From assembly GCF_004123675.1 (NCBI RefSeq), contig NZ_CP035417.1, positions 1-64,000 on the forward strand: DNA of 64,000 nt, given 5' to 3'. The DNA comes from Leisingera sp. NJS204 (lineage in GTDB: Bacteria; Pseudomonadota; Alphaproteobacteria; Rhodobacterales; Rhodobacteraceae). A program made the translations under genes and the position numbers. The notes under the pieces were generated by a model. That model was not told the DNA's origin. It saw only the letters and a program-made list of their open reading frames with translations, and searched no databases. How positions within the stretch are numbered: position 1 is the stretch's first letter; each line of letters starts with the position of its first letter. This document shows positions 9,727 to 19,175 of this stretch, one piece after another.

Positions 9727-10209
9727 ATGGCAGCACGTTGGATGATCTGGGGCGCCGGCCTTTCGTTTCTGGCGGATCAGGCAAGTAAATACCTGGTGAT
9801 CCACTGGATGGCGCTGGACCAGCGCCACCGGATCGACGTGCTGCCGCCGTTTCTGAACTTCCGCTACGGCGAGAATACCGGCATCAACTTCGGTCTGTTC
9901 GGCGGCGGAGACGAGGCATCGCGCTGGATTCTGATCGGGATGTCACTGGCGATCTGCCTGGCCCTTGTGATCTGGATCGCACGCGCACAGAAGGCGGCGT
10001 GGGGCATGCAGCTCTCGGCCGGGCTGGTGATCGGTGGCGCGCTGGGCAATGTCGCGGACCGTCTGCTGTACGGGTACGTGCTGGATTTCCTGAACACATC
10101 GTGCTGCGGCATCCAGAACCCGTTTGTGTTCAATGTTGCCGATATCTTCATCTTTGCAGGCGCAGCGGGGCTGATTTTCTTTGACGGGCGGCGCAAAAAG
10201 CCTGCGTAG
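9727..10209 (+). CDS. lspA: Lipoprotein signal peptidase (signal peptidase II)
   Basis: Four-helix inner-membrane aspartyl protease that removes the signal peptide of prolipoproteins. The 160-residue protein has the conserved blocks LADQASKYLVI, FRYGENTGINFGLF, GALGNVADRLLYGYVLDFL and FNVADIFIFAGAAGL; the Asp residues in NVADRL and NVADIF match the catalytic pair. It is tightly downstream of purH and just upstream of a BamF-type lipoprotein gene, which would be one of its substrates. Confidence 0.95.
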   Translation: MAARWMIWGAGLSFLADQASKYLVIHWMALDQRHRIDVLPPFLNFRYGENTGINFGLFGGGDEASRWILIGMSLAICLALVIWIARAQKAAWGMQLSAGLVIGGALGNVADRLLYGYVLDFLNTSCCGIQNPFVFNVADIFIFAGAAGLIFFDGRRKKPA

Positions 10210-10264
10210 ACCTCGCTGGGCAATTGCGCTAAAAGCGCTGAGAAACAGGCAGGAGTTTGGGGTA

Positions 10265-10786
10265 ATGCGGATCCCGTTCGGAGTGATCGTTCTGGCAGGC
10301 GCACTGGCTGTGGCTGGTTGCGGGCAAAAGGGGCTGCGCCTCATCCAGAAGCCCGGCACCGGCCCGGATGAATTCCTGGTTCTGCCCTCCAAACCGCTAA
10401 GCACGCCGGAAAGCTACAGCAGCCTGCCGGCCCCGACACCCGGCGGCGCCAATCTGACGGATCCCAATCCGCAAGCCGAAGCGGTTGCTGCCCTGGGCGG
10501 CAAACCCGGCGCCTTGGTTCCTGGCAGCGGTATTCCTTCCAGCGATGCGGCCCTGGTGACAGCGTCCAGCCGCTATGGTGTGGAACCGGGCGTGCGCGAA
10601 ACGGTCGCCGAAGAGGACGCCAAATTCCGCCACCGCAACCGCCGTGTGGGCCGGATCAAACTGCTGCCGGTGGATCGCTACGAGCAGCTTTACAAAAAAC
10701 AGACGCTGGACCCGCATGCCGCCAACGAACAATTCCGCCGTGCCGGGGCTGCTACCCCATCCGCACCGCCGGTTGACGGTTTCTGA
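10265..10786 (+). CDS. DUF3035 lipoprotein, BamF-type outer-membrane assembly subunit
   Basis: A 173-residue lipoprotein: MRIPFGVIVLAGALAVAGC gives a classic lipobox (LAVAGC, lipidated Cys at residue 19). The mature part begins GQKGLRLIQKPGTGPDEFLVLPSKPL, the pattern I associate with DUF3035, a family annotated as BamF, an alphaproteobacterial accessory subunit of the Bam complex. The ATG at 10265 is used; the longer in-frame start at 10181 overlaps lspA and lacks a lipobox context. It belongs to the purH-lspA transcription direction and is followed by two M16 peptidases. Confidence 0.8.
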   Translation: MRIPFGVIVLAGALAVAGCGQKGLRLIQKPGTGPDEFLVLPSKPLSTPESYSSLPAPTPGGANLTDPNPQAEAVAALGGKPGALVPGSGIPSSDAALVTASSRYGVEPGVRETVAEEDAKFRHRNRRVGRIKLLPVDRYEQLYKKQTLDPHAANEQFRRAGAATPSAPPVDGF

Positions 10787-10951
10787 TCCTCACTTTTCTG
10801 CCAGCCAGTCTTGTAAGACGCCAGCAGCAGCGTAGGTTGACAGCAGTCTTTCTGCTGGCAATGGGTGGCGAATTGTGGCTGCATTGAACAAAAGAGCAGT
10901 AACCGCACTGTGCCAGGCAAGGGCAAACGTGCAGAAATTGGAGGATGCCAG

Positions 10952-12295
10952 ATGATCCAAAGGATCACATTGGCCGCCGCAGCGCTGACTGCTGCCCTGA
11001 CTGGCCCGCTATGGGCCGAAGATGAGGCGGTGACCGCGTTCACCCTGGACAACGGCATGGAAGTGGTGGTGCTTGAAGACCATCGCGCGCCGGTGGTGCA
11101 GCAGATGGTCTGGTACCGGGCCGGCTCCGCGGATGAGCCGCCGGGCCAGTCCGGAGTTGCCCACTTCCTGGAGCATTTGCTGTTCAAGGGCACCGACAAA
11201 CTGGCACCGGGGGAGCTGTCGGCCACCGTGCGGGCCAACGGCGGTCAGGACAATGCCTTTACCAGCTATGATTACACCGCCTATTTCCAGCGCGTCGCCG
11301 CCGACAGGCTGGAGCTGATGATGCAGATGGAAAGCGACCGGATGTCCAATCTGCGGCTCAGCGAAGAGGATATCGCCACCGAGCGCGAGGTCATCCTGGA
11401 AGAGCGCAACCAGCGCACCGACAACGACCCGGTGGCCCTGTTTCGCGAACAGCTGCAGGCGGTGCAGTATCTGAATCACCGTTACGGCCAGCCGGTGATC
11501 GGCTGGCGCCACGAGATGGAAAGCCTGGATATGGAGGACGCGCTGTCCTTTTACCGCACCTATTACGCACCCAATAACGCTATCCTGGTGGTCTCCGGCG
11601 ATGTGAAGCCGCAAGATGTAAAGGCGCTGGCCGAGCAGTATTATGGTGCGATCCCAGCCAACCCGGACTTGCCGGAGCGCTTCCGCAGCCAGGAGCCGCC
11701 TCAGACGGCAGCCCGCCGCATCACCTATCAGGATCCGCGCGTCGCCCAGCCCTATGTGCAACGCTCCTATCTGGCGCCGGAACGCGACAGCGGCGCCCAG
11801 CAGAAAGCTGCTGCGCTTTATCTGCTGGCTGAACTCTTGGGCGGCGGCAGCACTTCCTATCTGGCCAATGCGCTGCAGTTCGACCAGCAGGTCGCCGTCT
11901 ACTCCGGTGCCTTTTATTCAGGCAGCTCGCTGGATGATACGTCCTTCACCTTTCTTGTGGTTCCGGCTGAGGGCATCAGCATGGACCAAGCCGAGGAGGC
12001 GTTGGATGCCACTATCGCCCGCTTTCTGGAAGCAGGAGTGGACGAAGCCCAGTTGGAGCGCATCAAGCTGCAGCTGCGCGCCGCCGAAATCTATGACCGC
12101 GACAACGTGAACGGAATTGCCAACCGCTATGGCCAGGCGCTCAGTATCGGGCTGACAGTGCAGGATGTGCAGGATTGGCCGAAGATCCTGCAATCGGTCA
12201 CCGCGGATGAGATCATCGCCGCCGCCAATGAGGTTCTGCGGCCTGAAACGTCAGTCACCGGTTGGATGACGCGCGGCCAGGAGGTAACCCAATGA
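10952..12295 (+). CDS. M16 family zinc peptidase, catalytic partner, periplasmic
   Basis: Pitrilysin-type metalloprotease of 447 residues with a signal peptide (MIQRITLAAAALTAALTGPLWAE) and the inverted zinc motif HFLEHLLF (H-x-x-E-H) near residue 72 followed by the distal Glu region NQRTDNDPVALF. Bacterial M16B enzymes typically work as a pair of an active and an inactive subunit; the inactive-looking partner follows with an ATGA overlap. ATG 10952 follows GGAGG-like sequence (TTGGAGGATGCCAG) and gives the signal peptide; the longer start at 10865 does not. Its substrates are not identifiable from sequence. Confidence 0.92.
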   Translation: MIQRITLAAAALTAALTGPLWAEDEAVTAFTLDNGMEVVVLEDHRAPVVQQMVWYRAGSADEPPGQSGVAHFLEHLLFKGTDKLAPGELSATVRANGGQDNAFTSYDYTAYFQRVAADRLELMMQMESDRMSNLRLSEEDIATEREVILEERNQRTDNDPVALFREQLQAVQYLNHRYGQPVIGWRHEMESLDMEDALSFYRTYYAPNNAILVVSGDVKPQDVKALAEQYYGAIPANPDLPERFRSQEPPQTAARRITYQDPRVAQPYVQRSYLAPERDSGAQQKAAALYLLAELLGGGSTSYLANALQFDQQVAVYSGAFYSGSSLDDTSFTFLVVPAEGISMDQAEEALDATIARFLEAGVDEAQLERIKLQLRAAEIYDRDNVNGIANRYGQALSIGLTVQDVQDWPKILQSVTADEIIAAANEVLRPETSVTGWMTRGQEVTQ

Positions 12296-13611
12296 CCTTG
12301 CTGAAACTAATCGCCGCGTCCTTGGTGGCCTGCTGCATGGCACTGCCCGCATGGGCCGGGGTCAAGATCGAGGAAGTCACCTCTCCCGGCGGTATCACCG
12401 CCTGGCTGGTCGAGGACCATGCGATTCCCTTCTCCGCTCTTGAGCTGCGCTTTCGCGGCGGCACCTCATTGGATGCCCCCGGGAAACGCGGGGCGGTGCA
12501 CCTGATGACTGGATTGCTGGAGGAAGGCTCCGGTGATCTGCGGGCACAGGATTATGCCCGCGCATTGGAATCCCTGGCGGCGGAGTTTTCCTATGATGCT
12601 GACAAGGATTCAGTCTCCATTTCCGCCCGCTTCCTAACCGAAAACCGACAGGATGCAGTGGCCCTTTTGCGCCAGACCCTGTTCGAGCCGCGGTTTGACC
12701 AGGATGCGTTGGACCGGGTCCGGGCCCAGGTGTTGGCGGGTTTGCGTTCTGATGCCAAAAATCCGAACACAATCGCGGGCGAGGCCTTCTCCCGGATGGC
12801 CTTTGGCGACCACCCTTACGCCAGCGACGGCAAGGGAACGCAGGAGACCGTTTCCGCACTTGGCCGGCAGGATATTTTTGACGCCTATGAGGCTGTTTTT
12901 GCTCGGGACAGGCTGTACGTCAGTGCAGTGGGCGATATCACCGCCGAGGAGCTTGGCGTGCTCCTGGATGAGCTGCTGGGCGCTTTGCCGGCAGAGGGCG
13001 ACCCGATTCCGGGTCCGGCTGAGGTCACTATCGCGGGCGGCGTCACTGTTGTGGATTTCGACACCCCGCAATCTGTGGCGCTGTTCGGCCAAAAGGGGAT
13101 CAAGCGCGAGGATCCGGATTTCTTCACTGCTTATGTGATGAACCAGATCCTGGGGGGCGGTTCCTTTGAAACCCGGCTGATGACCGAGGTGCGGGAAAAG
13201 CGCGGGCTGACCTATGGGGTTTACTCCTATCTGGTGCCGCGTGATCTGGCGGCGGTCTATATGGGATCGGTGGCGTCGGCTAACGGCAAGATGGCCGAAG
13301 CGGTCGAGGTGATCCGCGATGAATGGCGCCGGATGGCCGAACAAGGTGTGACAGAGAAAGAGCTGAAGGATGCGCAGACCTATCTGACTGGCGCCTACCC
13401 GCTGCGCTTTGACGGCAATGGCCGTATTGCCTCAATCCTTGCGGGTATGCAGATGGACCATTTGCCAATCAGCTATGTGGAAACCCGCAACGACCGTATC
13501 AACGCGGTCACGCTGGAAGATGTGAACCGCTTTGCCGCGGAGTTCATGGATCCTGACGGTTTGCATTTTGCGATTGCCGGACGCCCTGATGGGCTGGAAA
13601 CCACCAACTGA
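12292..13611 (+). CDS. M16 family peptidase-like protein, non-catalytic partner
   Basis: A 439-residue M16 homologue with a signal peptide (MTLLKLIAASLVACCMALPAWAG). The position of the zinc motif reads KRGAVHLMTGLLEEG, so the H-x-x-E-H triad is absent and this subunit is probably inactive, with the R/Y pair region KRGLTYGVYSYL near residue 302 retained, as in non-catalytic partners of M16B heterodimers. The start codon overlaps the stop of the catalytic partner (ATGA), which suggests coupled translation and a fixed stoichiometry. Confidence 0.9.
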   Translation: MTLLKLIAASLVACCMALPAWAGVKIEEVTSPGGITAWLVEDHAIPFSALELRFRGGTSLDAPGKRGAVHLMTGLLEEGSGDLRAQDYARALESLAAEFSYDADKDSVSISARFLTENRQDAVALLRQTLFEPRFDQDALDRVRAQVLAGLRSDAKNPNTIAGEAFSRMAFGDHPYASDGKGTQETVSALGRQDIFDAYEAVFARDRLYVSAVGDITAEELGVLLDELLGALPAEGDPIPGPAEVTIAGGVTVVDFDTPQSVALFGQKGIKREDPDFFTAYVMNQILGGGSFETRLMTEVREKRGLTYGVYSYLVPRDLAAVYMGSVASANGKMAEAVEVIRDEWRRMAEQGVTEKELKDAQTYLTGAYPLRFDGNGRIASILAGMQMDHLPISYVETRNDRINAVTLEDVNRFAAEFMDPDGLHFAIAGRPDGLETTN

Positions 13612-13621
13612 CAGCTCTCAG

Positions 13622-13641
13622 GCGGGGCTGCGAGGCCCCGC
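13622..13641 (+). terminator. Stem-loop after the M16 pair
   Basis: A perfect GCGGGGC / GCCCCGC stem with a short loop lies 10 bases after the M16 partner stop. No T-run follows, so it is either a weak terminator or a 3' stabilising hairpin. Confidence 0.45.
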
Positions 13642-13811
13642 TAAGGAACCCGCACAGCACACTGCTGCCCAGGGCGGCTGATGCTTGCCGCTTTCCCTTT
13701 CAATTTACCCCAAACTCATGTATGGGCGGGCTTGTCTGAGACGATGTGCCAGGCCCTGGCACGCGAAAGCAAGATAGAAGGGGCCGGCGGCAATGGGGCC
13801 GCCACGCAAAC

Positions 13812-13840
13812 GGGAGACCCGGAGGGCCGGGAGTGCTCCC
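13812..13840 (+). promoter_or_regulatory. Structured 5' leader of pnp
   Basis: The pnp leader can fold as nested inverted repeats: outer arms GGGAG (13812-13816) and CTCCC (13836-13840) enclose CCCGG/CCGGG. It ends 16 bases before the pnp ATG. In Escherichia coli, pnp mRNA is autoregulated through a leader hairpin cut by RNase III; a similar role here is only an inference from position. Confidence 0.4.
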
Positions 13841-13856
13841 AATTAGGATACGCTAG

Positions 13857-16001
13857 ATGTTTAACGTTTCGAAAAAATCGATGCAGTGGGGCGAAGAGAC
13901 GCTTACACTGGAAACCGGCAAGGTTGCCCGCCAGGCTGATGGCTCTGTGATTGCCACGCTGGGCGAAACCTCGGTCATGGCCAACGTGACCTTTGCCCGT
14001 CAGCAGAAGCCCGGCCAGGACTTCTTCCCGCTGACCGTGCATTACCAGGAAAAATACTATGCTGCGGGCAAAGTGCCCGGCGGCTTCTTCAAGCGCGAAG
14101 CGCGCCCGACCGAAAAAGAAACCCTGACCGCGCGTCTGATCGACCGTCCGATCCGCCCGCTGTTCGTCCCCGGCTTCAAGAACGAAGTGCTGGTGATGTG
14201 CACCGTGCTGAGCCACGACCTGGTCAACGACCCGGACATGGTTGCAATGATCGCCGCCTCCGCTGCGCTGACCCTGTCGGGCGCACCGTTCATGGGTCCG
14301 ATTGCCTGCGCCCGTGTTGGTTTTGAGGATGGCGAATACATCCTGAACCCGACCGTTGACGACATGCAGGACCTGCGCCTGAACCCCGAGCAGCGTCTGG
14401 ATCTGGTTGTTGCCGGCACCAAAGACGCAGTGATGATGGTGGAATCGGAAGCATACGAGCTGTCCGAAGCAGAAATGCTGGGTGCGGTGAAATTTGCCCA
14501 CGAGCAGATCCAGCCGGTCATCGACCTGATCATCTCGCTGGCCGAAGAAGCCGCGAAAGAGCCGTTCGACTTCCAAGCGCCGGATTACTCCGAGCTGTAC
14601 GAAGCGGTCAAAGCTGCCGGCGAAACCGAAATGCGCGCTGCCTTTGCGATCAGCGACAAGCAGGAGCGCACCGCCGCTGTTGCCGCCGCCCGCGAAACCA
14701 TCAAGGGTGCTCTGTCCGAAGAGCAGCTGGGCGATGCAAACCTGGGTTCCGCGTTGAAAAAGCTGGAAGCCGGTATTCTGCGCGGCGATGTTGTCAAAAC
14801 CGGCAAGCGGATCGACGGACGTAAAACCGACGAGATCCGCGCGATTGAGTCCGAAACCGGCCTGCTGCCGCGGACCCATGGTTCGGCGCTGTTCACCCGT
14901 GGTGAAACCCAGGGTCTGGTTGTGACCACGCTGGGCACCGGCGACGACGAGCAGTTCATTGACGCGCTGCACGGCAACTTCAAGTCCAACTTCCTGCTGC
15001 ACTACAACTTCCCTCCCTACTCGGTTGGTGAAGTTGGCCGTGTTGGCGGCCCCGGCCGCCGCGAAATCGGCCACGGCAAGCTGGCATGGCGTGCGTTGCA
15101 GGCGGTTCTGCCTGCGGCAACCGACTTCCCCTACACCATCCGTCTGGTCTCCGAGATCACCGAATCGAACGGTTCGTCCTCGATGGCTTCGGTCTGCGGC
15201 GGTTCGCTGTCGATGATGGACGCAGGTGTGCCGCTGAAAGCACCGGTTGCCGGTGTTGCGATGGGCCTGATCCTGGAAGACGACGGCTCTTACGCGATCC
15301 TGTCCGACATCCTGGGTGACGAAGACCACCTGGGCGACATGGACTTCAAAGTGGCAGGCACCGAAAACGGTATCACCTCGCTGCAGATGGACATCAAGGT
15401 CGCAGGCATCACGCCCGAGATCATGGAGAAAGCCCTGGCCCAGGCCAAAGACGGCCGTATCCACATCCTTGGCGAGATGGCGAAAGCCCTGACCGAAGCG
15501 TCCGACTTCTCGGTCCACGCTCCGCGCATCGAGACCATGCAGATCCCGACCGACAAGATCCGTGAAGTGATCGGTTCCGGCGGCAAGGTGATCCGCGAGA
15601 TCGTCGAAGTGTCCGGCGCCAAAGTCGACATCAACGACGATGGCATCATCAAGATCGCCAGCCCGAACGGCGAAGCCATCAAAAAGGCCTATGACATGAT
15701 CTATTCGATCGTGGCAGAGCCGGAAGAAGGCCAAGTCTACACCGGTAAGGTTGTGAAGATCGTCGACTTCGGCGCCTTTGTGAACTTCTTCGGCAAGCGC
15801 GACGGCCTGGTGCATGTCTCCCAGATCGAAAACCGCCGCCTGAACCATCCTTCGGACGTTCTGAAGGAAGGCCAGGAAGTGAAGGTCAAGCTGCTGGGCT
15901 TTGATGACCGCGGCAAAGTCCGCCTGTCGATGAAAATCGTCGATCAGGAAACCGGCGAAGAAATCGCGCCGGAAAAGAAAGAAAAAGCAGAGCAGGACTG
16001 A
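13857..16001 (+). CDS. pnp: Polyribonucleotide nucleotidyltransferase (PNPase)
   Basis: Phosphorolytic 3'-5' exoribonuclease of the RNA degradosome. The 714-residue protein has two RNase PH domains (first about 10-140, second about 310-540 with [14 protein letters not shown] and [18 protein letters not shown]), a KH domain with [15 protein letters not shown] near residue 562 and an S1 domain ([26 protein letters not shown] near 630). It ends with a lysine/glutamate-rich tail. rpsO, its usual upstream neighbour, is about 19 kb away on the other strand, so the common rpsO-pnp unit is split. A terminator follows directly. Confidence 0.98.
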   Translation: MFNVSKKSMQWGEETLTLETGKVARQADGSVIATLGETSVMANVTFARQQKPGQDFFPLTVHYQEKYYAAGKVPGGFFKREARPTEKETLTARLIDRPIRPLFVPGFKNEVLVMCTVLSHDLVNDPDMVAMIAASAALTLSGAPFMGPIACARVGFEDGEYILNPTVDDMQDLRLNPEQRLDLVVAGTKDAVMMVESEAYELSEAEMLGAVKFAHEQIQPVIDLIISLAEEAAKEPFDFQAPDYSELYEAVKAAGETEMRAAFAISDKQERTAAVAAARETIKGALSEEQLGDANLGSALKKLEAGILRGDVVKTGKRIDGRKTDEIRAIESETGLLPRTHGSALFTRGETQGLVVTTLGTGDDEQFIDALHGNFKSNFLLHYNFPPYSVGEVGRVGGPGRREIGHGKLAWRALQAVLPAATDFPYTIRLVSEITESNGSSSMASVCGGSLSMMDAGVPLKAPVAGVAMGLILEDDGSYAILSDILGDEDHLGDMDFKVAGTENGITSLQMDIKVAGITPEIMEKALAQAKDGRIHILGEMAKALTEASDFSVHAPRIETMQIPTDKIREVIGSGGKVIREIVEVSGAKVDINDDGIIKIASPNGEAIKKAYDMIYSIVAEPEEGQVYTGKVVKIVDFGAFVNFFGKRDGLVHVSQIENRRLNHPSDVLKEGQEVKVKLLGFDDRGKVRLSMKIVDQETGEEIAPEKKEKAEQD

Positions 16002-16026
16002 TCCCAGTCTGACTGCACATAAACAG

Positions 16027-16057
16027 CCCGGGGCGCGCGATCCGTGCCCCGGGTTTT
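16027..16057 (+). terminator. Rho-independent terminator after pnp
   Basis: Stem CCCGGGGC / GCCCCGGG with a loop of about 11 bases and a following TTTT, 25 bases after the pnp stop. Confidence 0.85.
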
Positions 16058-16077
16058 CCATTTCTGCCGGGACGCTT

Positions 16078-16962
16078 ATGGAACAGTCTTTGCCGCCCCG
16101 TGTGACCATCATAACGGTCACCTATAATTCTTCCGCCGTTGTTGAGGGCCTGTTGCGCTCCATTCCAGCTTCGGTGCCTTGCATTCTGGTCGATAACGCG
16201 TCCCAGGATGCAGAAGACACCGGCGCGCTGGCCGCAGCACATGGCGCCCGGTTTATTGAGAACCCGGAAAACACCGGCTTTGGTCCGGCCTGCAATCAGG
16301 GGGCTGCACAGGCCGGCACTGAGTTTCTGTTCTTTGTGAACCCCGATGCCGAACTGTTCGAGGACACGCTGGAGCATCTGTTGGATGCCGCCGATGCACA
16401 CCCCGAAGCATCCGCCTTTAACACCCGCATTTTCAAAGGTGACGGATCGCTGTTCTTCAAGCGCCGCAGCAAACTGATTGCGAAATCGCTGTGGCTGGGG
16501 CGGGATGCCGCGCAACAGGACGGCGAGGTGCCGGTGCTTTCGGGCGGTGCCCTGCTGGTGCGTAAATCCGCCTTTGACCAGGTCGGTGGCTTTGACCCCA
16601 AAATATTCCTGTTCCACGAAGATGACGACCTCAGCCTGCGGCTGAAGGCGGAGTGCGGGCCGCTGCGTTATGTTTACGCAGCGCAGGTCCGGCATCTGCT
16701 GGGCCATTCCACCGAACGCTCCGCCAAAACCGCAGCATTGAAAGCCTGGTACATGGGCCAGTCGCGCGTCTATGGCGCCCGCAAACACGGCTTGCCATTT
16801 GGTTTCCTGCGGGCTCTGTGGGAGGCGTCGCTGCAATTGGTCTCACCGCTGAACCTGCTTTCGGCGCGTAAACGGTCCAAGAACTGGTATTACTTCCGTG
16901 CGGTTCTCAGCAGTGCTGCCCAGCAATCCGCAGACCTCCCTCCGCCATGGCAGCAAGACTGA
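16078..16962 (+). CDS. Family 2 glycosyltransferase
   Basis: A 294-residue GT-A-fold transferase of the rhamnosyltransferase/WcaA type. It begins VTIITVTYNSSAVVEGLLRSI, has the nucleotide-sugar region LVDNASQDAED, the NTGFGPACNQGA motif and the metal-binding NPDAELFED near residue 90, and the acceptor-side FDPKIFLFHEDDDLSLRL near residue 175. The C-terminal region ends in a hydrophobic amphipathic segment. Followed 42 bases later by an RgpF-like gene, so the two probably act on the same cell-surface glycan. Confidence 0.9.
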   Translation: MEQSLPPRVTIITVTYNSSAVVEGLLRSIPASVPCILVDNASQDAEDTGALAAAHGARFIENPENTGFGPACNQGAAQAGTEFLFFVNPDAELFEDTLEHLLDAADAHPEASAFNTRIFKGDGSLFFKRRSKLIAKSLWLGRDAAQQDGEVPVLSGGALLVRKSAFDQVGGFDPKIFLFHEDDDLSLRLKAECGPLRYVYAAQVRHLLGHSTERSAKTAALKAWYMGQSRVYGARKHGLPFGFLRALWEASLQLVSPLNLLSARKRSKNWYYFRAVLSSAAQQSADLPPPWQQD

Positions 16963-17004
16963 CCGGGCTGGCCTTCCAACAGTTTAAAGTTACAGGTGTC
17001 CCGC

Positions 17005-18174
17005 ATGAGACGGTCCCCGCTTTGGAAAATCACCCGCGAGCTGAAACGCCCGTTGCAGCAAATTACTCAGTTGCCCAGCCGCCTCGGGTCGCTGCTGCTG
17101 GGGCGCTGGTATTACGACGCGTTCCTGGCCCGCAATATCCGCTGCACCGAAGGCGCCATTCCGGCCGGGCCGCAGCCTGCGGTCTACTTGATTTTCCCCA
17201 GTCAGGGCCTGCAAGCGTCCCATTTCCTCGCGCTGCGATATCTGATCGACAGTGGCTACGCTCCGGTTGTGGTCTCCAACATCCCGCTTAGCGACGAAGA
17301 CCGGCAGCGGCTGAGCGACGTCTGCTGGCTGTGCATCGAACGCCCGAATTTCGGATATGACTTTGGCGGCTACCGCGACGGGCTGCTGGCGGCGCGCGCG
17401 CGGCTGGAACAGATTGACCGGCTGGTGCTGCTGAATGATTCCTCCTGGTTTCCGCTGCCAGAGGCAGGCGACTGGCTGAAGGAAGCACAGGCGCTGGATG
17501 CGGACTTTGCGGCTGCCGCCTGCAACTATGGTCACCCGCGGGTGGACGCAGAGAATTTCCGCAGCATCAATTGGGGGTATTCCACAGCCAGCCGCAATTT
17601 CCAGTACTGCTCTTATGCGCTGATGCTTTCAGGGCGGTTGATGGAGGATCCGGGCTTCCTCAGGTTCTGGCAGCGCTTCCCGCTGACCAACAACAAGAAA
17701 TTCATCGTCCGCCGCGGTGAAACCGGCCTCACCCAATGGGTTCTGGCACATGGGTTTTCGCATGGCGCGGTGCTGAAGACTGCAGATTTGGATCAGCGGC
17801 TGGCGCAGCTGCCACGGGAGGAGATCCGGCGTATCGCCAAGGAAACCGTCATCTTTGGCCGCCCCAGCCTGGCGGCGCTGAAGGCAAGGTTGCTGTCAGA
17901 CGGCGCCCAGGCAGAGGATTACCTGGCTTTCATCCTGACAGCGGTCGCAACCCAAGGCGTCAGTTACACAATACCAGCTTATCTGCATGCCGAGGCAGGG
18001 TTCGCCTTCCTCAAGAAATCGCCCTGCTGGCTGACCCGGGACGGGTCGGACATAACCCTGCGATTTGCTGCCGGACTGAAGGGCGAGGCTGGCCAAGCCA
18101 TAGCGGCGGAGGCGCGGCAATTGCGTCAAAGCCGGGCACCGGATTTTCCATCGGCACCAGGCGGGCTTCAGTAA
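17005..18174 (+). CDS. Rhamnan-synthesis-F-like (RgpF family) glycan protein
   Basis: A 389-residue protein of the RgpF/rhamnan synthesis F family, found with polysaccharide glycosyltransferases. The diagnostic part is AVYLIFPSQGLQASHFLALRYLIDSGY ... IERPNFGYDFGGYRDGLL (about 50-130) and VLLNDSSWFPL. I choose ATG 17005, which has AGGTG 6 bases upstream; a GTG at 16996 in the same frame is possible. It is the second gene of a two-gene glycan unit with the GT2 gene. Precise reaction unknown. Confidence 0.75.
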   Translation: MRRSPLWKITRELKRPLQQITQLPSRLGSLLLGRWYYDAFLARNIRCTEGAIPAGPQPAVYLIFPSQGLQASHFLALRYLIDSGYAPVVVSNIPLSDEDRQRLSDVCWLCIERPNFGYDFGGYRDGLLAARARLEQIDRLVLLNDSSWFPLPEAGDWLKEAQALDADFAAAACNYGHPRVDAENFRSINWGYSTASRNFQYCSYALMLSGRLMEDPGFLRFWQRFPLTNNKKFIVRRGETGLTQWVLAHGFSHGAVLKTADLDQRLAQLPREEIRRIAKETVIFGRPSLAALKARLLSDGAQAEDYLAFILTAVATQGVSYTIPAYLHAEAGFAFLKKSPCWLTRDGSDITLRFAAGLKGEAGQAIAAEARQLRQSRAPDFPSAPGGLQ

Positions 18175-18179
18175 GAATA

Positions 18180-18209
18180 CAAAAAACAAGCCGCCCGAAG
18201 GCGGCTTGT
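18180..18209 (-). terminator. Terminator of the peroxiredoxin gene
   Basis: A perfect 10-bp stem ACAAGCCGCC / GGCGGCTTGT with a CGAA tetraloop (TTCG on the minus strand) is followed on the minus strand by six or more T residues. It lies between the convergent RgpF-like and peroxiredoxin genes and may serve both. Confidence 0.85.
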
Positions 18210-18233
18210 AATCACTGCGATGGCAAGCGCCGG

Positions 18234-18887
18234 TTACTCAGGTGCTTTGGTCTTGCGCAGGTAAGGGAAGATGGTCTCGAATTCGCCGAACTTCGCCTTG
18301 GCGTCTTCGTTCGACACGGTCGGCGGAATGATCACATCCTCGCCGGGCATCCAGTTCGCAGGTGTGGCAACACCCTTGCCCAGCGACATTTGCAAGCCGT
18401 CCAGCGCCCGCAGGATCTCGGCAAAGTTGCGGCCCACTGTCATCGGATAGGTCATCGACAGTTTCAGCTGCTTGTCCGGGCCGATGATGAAAACCGACCG
18501 CACAGTGGCGCTGTCCGCCGGGGTGCGGCCGTCGGGCAGATAGGCCTCTGCGGGCAGCATGTCGAAGGCCTTGGATACCGCCAGACCGTCATCAGCGATG
18601 ATCGGGAAGCCCGGCGCGGCCTTGCCGTATTCCTCGATGTCCTTTTTCCATTTCTTATGGTCTTCAACACCGTCAACCGAAACGCCAAGGACCTTGGTGT
18701 TGCGCTTGCCCCACTCCTCGCTCAGCTGCGCCACGGCGGAAAACTCGGTGGTGCAGACCGGGGTGAAATCCTTGGGGTGCGAGAACAGAATCGCCCAGCT
18801 GTCGCCGATCCAATCATGGAAGGTGATGGTGCCCTGATCCGTTTCCGCAGTAAAATCCGGGACCGTGTCGTTAATGCGCAAACCCAT
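18234..18887 (-). CDS. 1-Cys peroxiredoxin (Prx6 type)
   Basis: Thiol peroxidase of 217 residues. It has the peroxidatic motif HPKDFTPVCTTEF near residue 40-50 and the long C-terminal arm (LQMSLGKGVATPANWMPGEDVIIPP) typical of Prx6/1-Cys enzymes; no resolving Cys of the 2-Cys type is seen. It probably detoxifies H2O2 and organic hydroperoxides in the cytosol. An AAGGAGATACC ribosome binding site precedes the ATG. It is divergent from an aldehyde dehydrogenase gene, sharing a 288-base promoter region. Confidence 0.93.
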   Translation of the reverse strand: MGLRINDTVPDFTAETDQGTITFHDWIGDSWAILFSHPKDFTPVCTTEFSAVAQLSEEWGKRNTKVLGVSVDGVEDHKKWKKDIEEYGKAAPGFPIIADDGLAVSKAFDMLPAEAYLPDGRTPADSATVRSVFIIGPDKQLKLSMTYPMTVGRNFAEILRALDGLQMSLGKGVATPANWMPGEDVIIPPTVSNEDAKAKFGEFETIFPYLRKTKAPE

Positions 18888-19034
18888 GGCGGTATCTCCT
18901 TGTCATATGAATTATGAGTCGTCTTGACTGCAACCTAAGTAGTCTAACGCAACGATACAGCCCCCGTGCCGGGAAACCACGATAAATTGCTGCAAGCAGT
19001 CATGGCGAAAGATTGCAACCGGTCCAAGCGGCCA

Positions 19035-19066
19035 TTGACAGAGCTTGCAATAATTTGATCAAATTA
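19035..19066 (+). promoter_or_regulatory. Promoter-like element with palindrome upstream of the aldehyde dehydrogenase
   Basis: TTGACA (19035-19040) resembles a -35 box and is followed by the perfect 16-bp palindrome TAATTTGATCAAATTA (19051-19066), which would cover the -10 region. The AT-rich palindrome stands out in GC-rich surroundings and is a good repressor-site candidate. It lies 109 bases before the ATG at 19176. Confidence 0.5.
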
Positions 19067-19175
19067 CGCAGCGATGCCTTTGCCCCGCCCTTGCCCCCGT
19101 GCCGGAGCAGTGACACAGTGGCCGCGAAACCGGCAAGGCGGTAACCGGAATACCTCTGATTTGGGAGATCCCGAC

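Noticed and set aside
8264-9784. A 506-codon open frame antisense to purH.
   Set aside because: Shadow of purH codon bias; no start context, no family similarity.
12634-13344. Antisense frame across the inactive M16 gene.
   Set aside because: Compositional shadow without similarity.
13716-16121. An 801-codon open frame antisense to pnp.
   Set aside because: Long antisense frames are expected opposite strongly GC-biased genes; the peptide has no recognisable family and pnp is unmistakable on the other strand.
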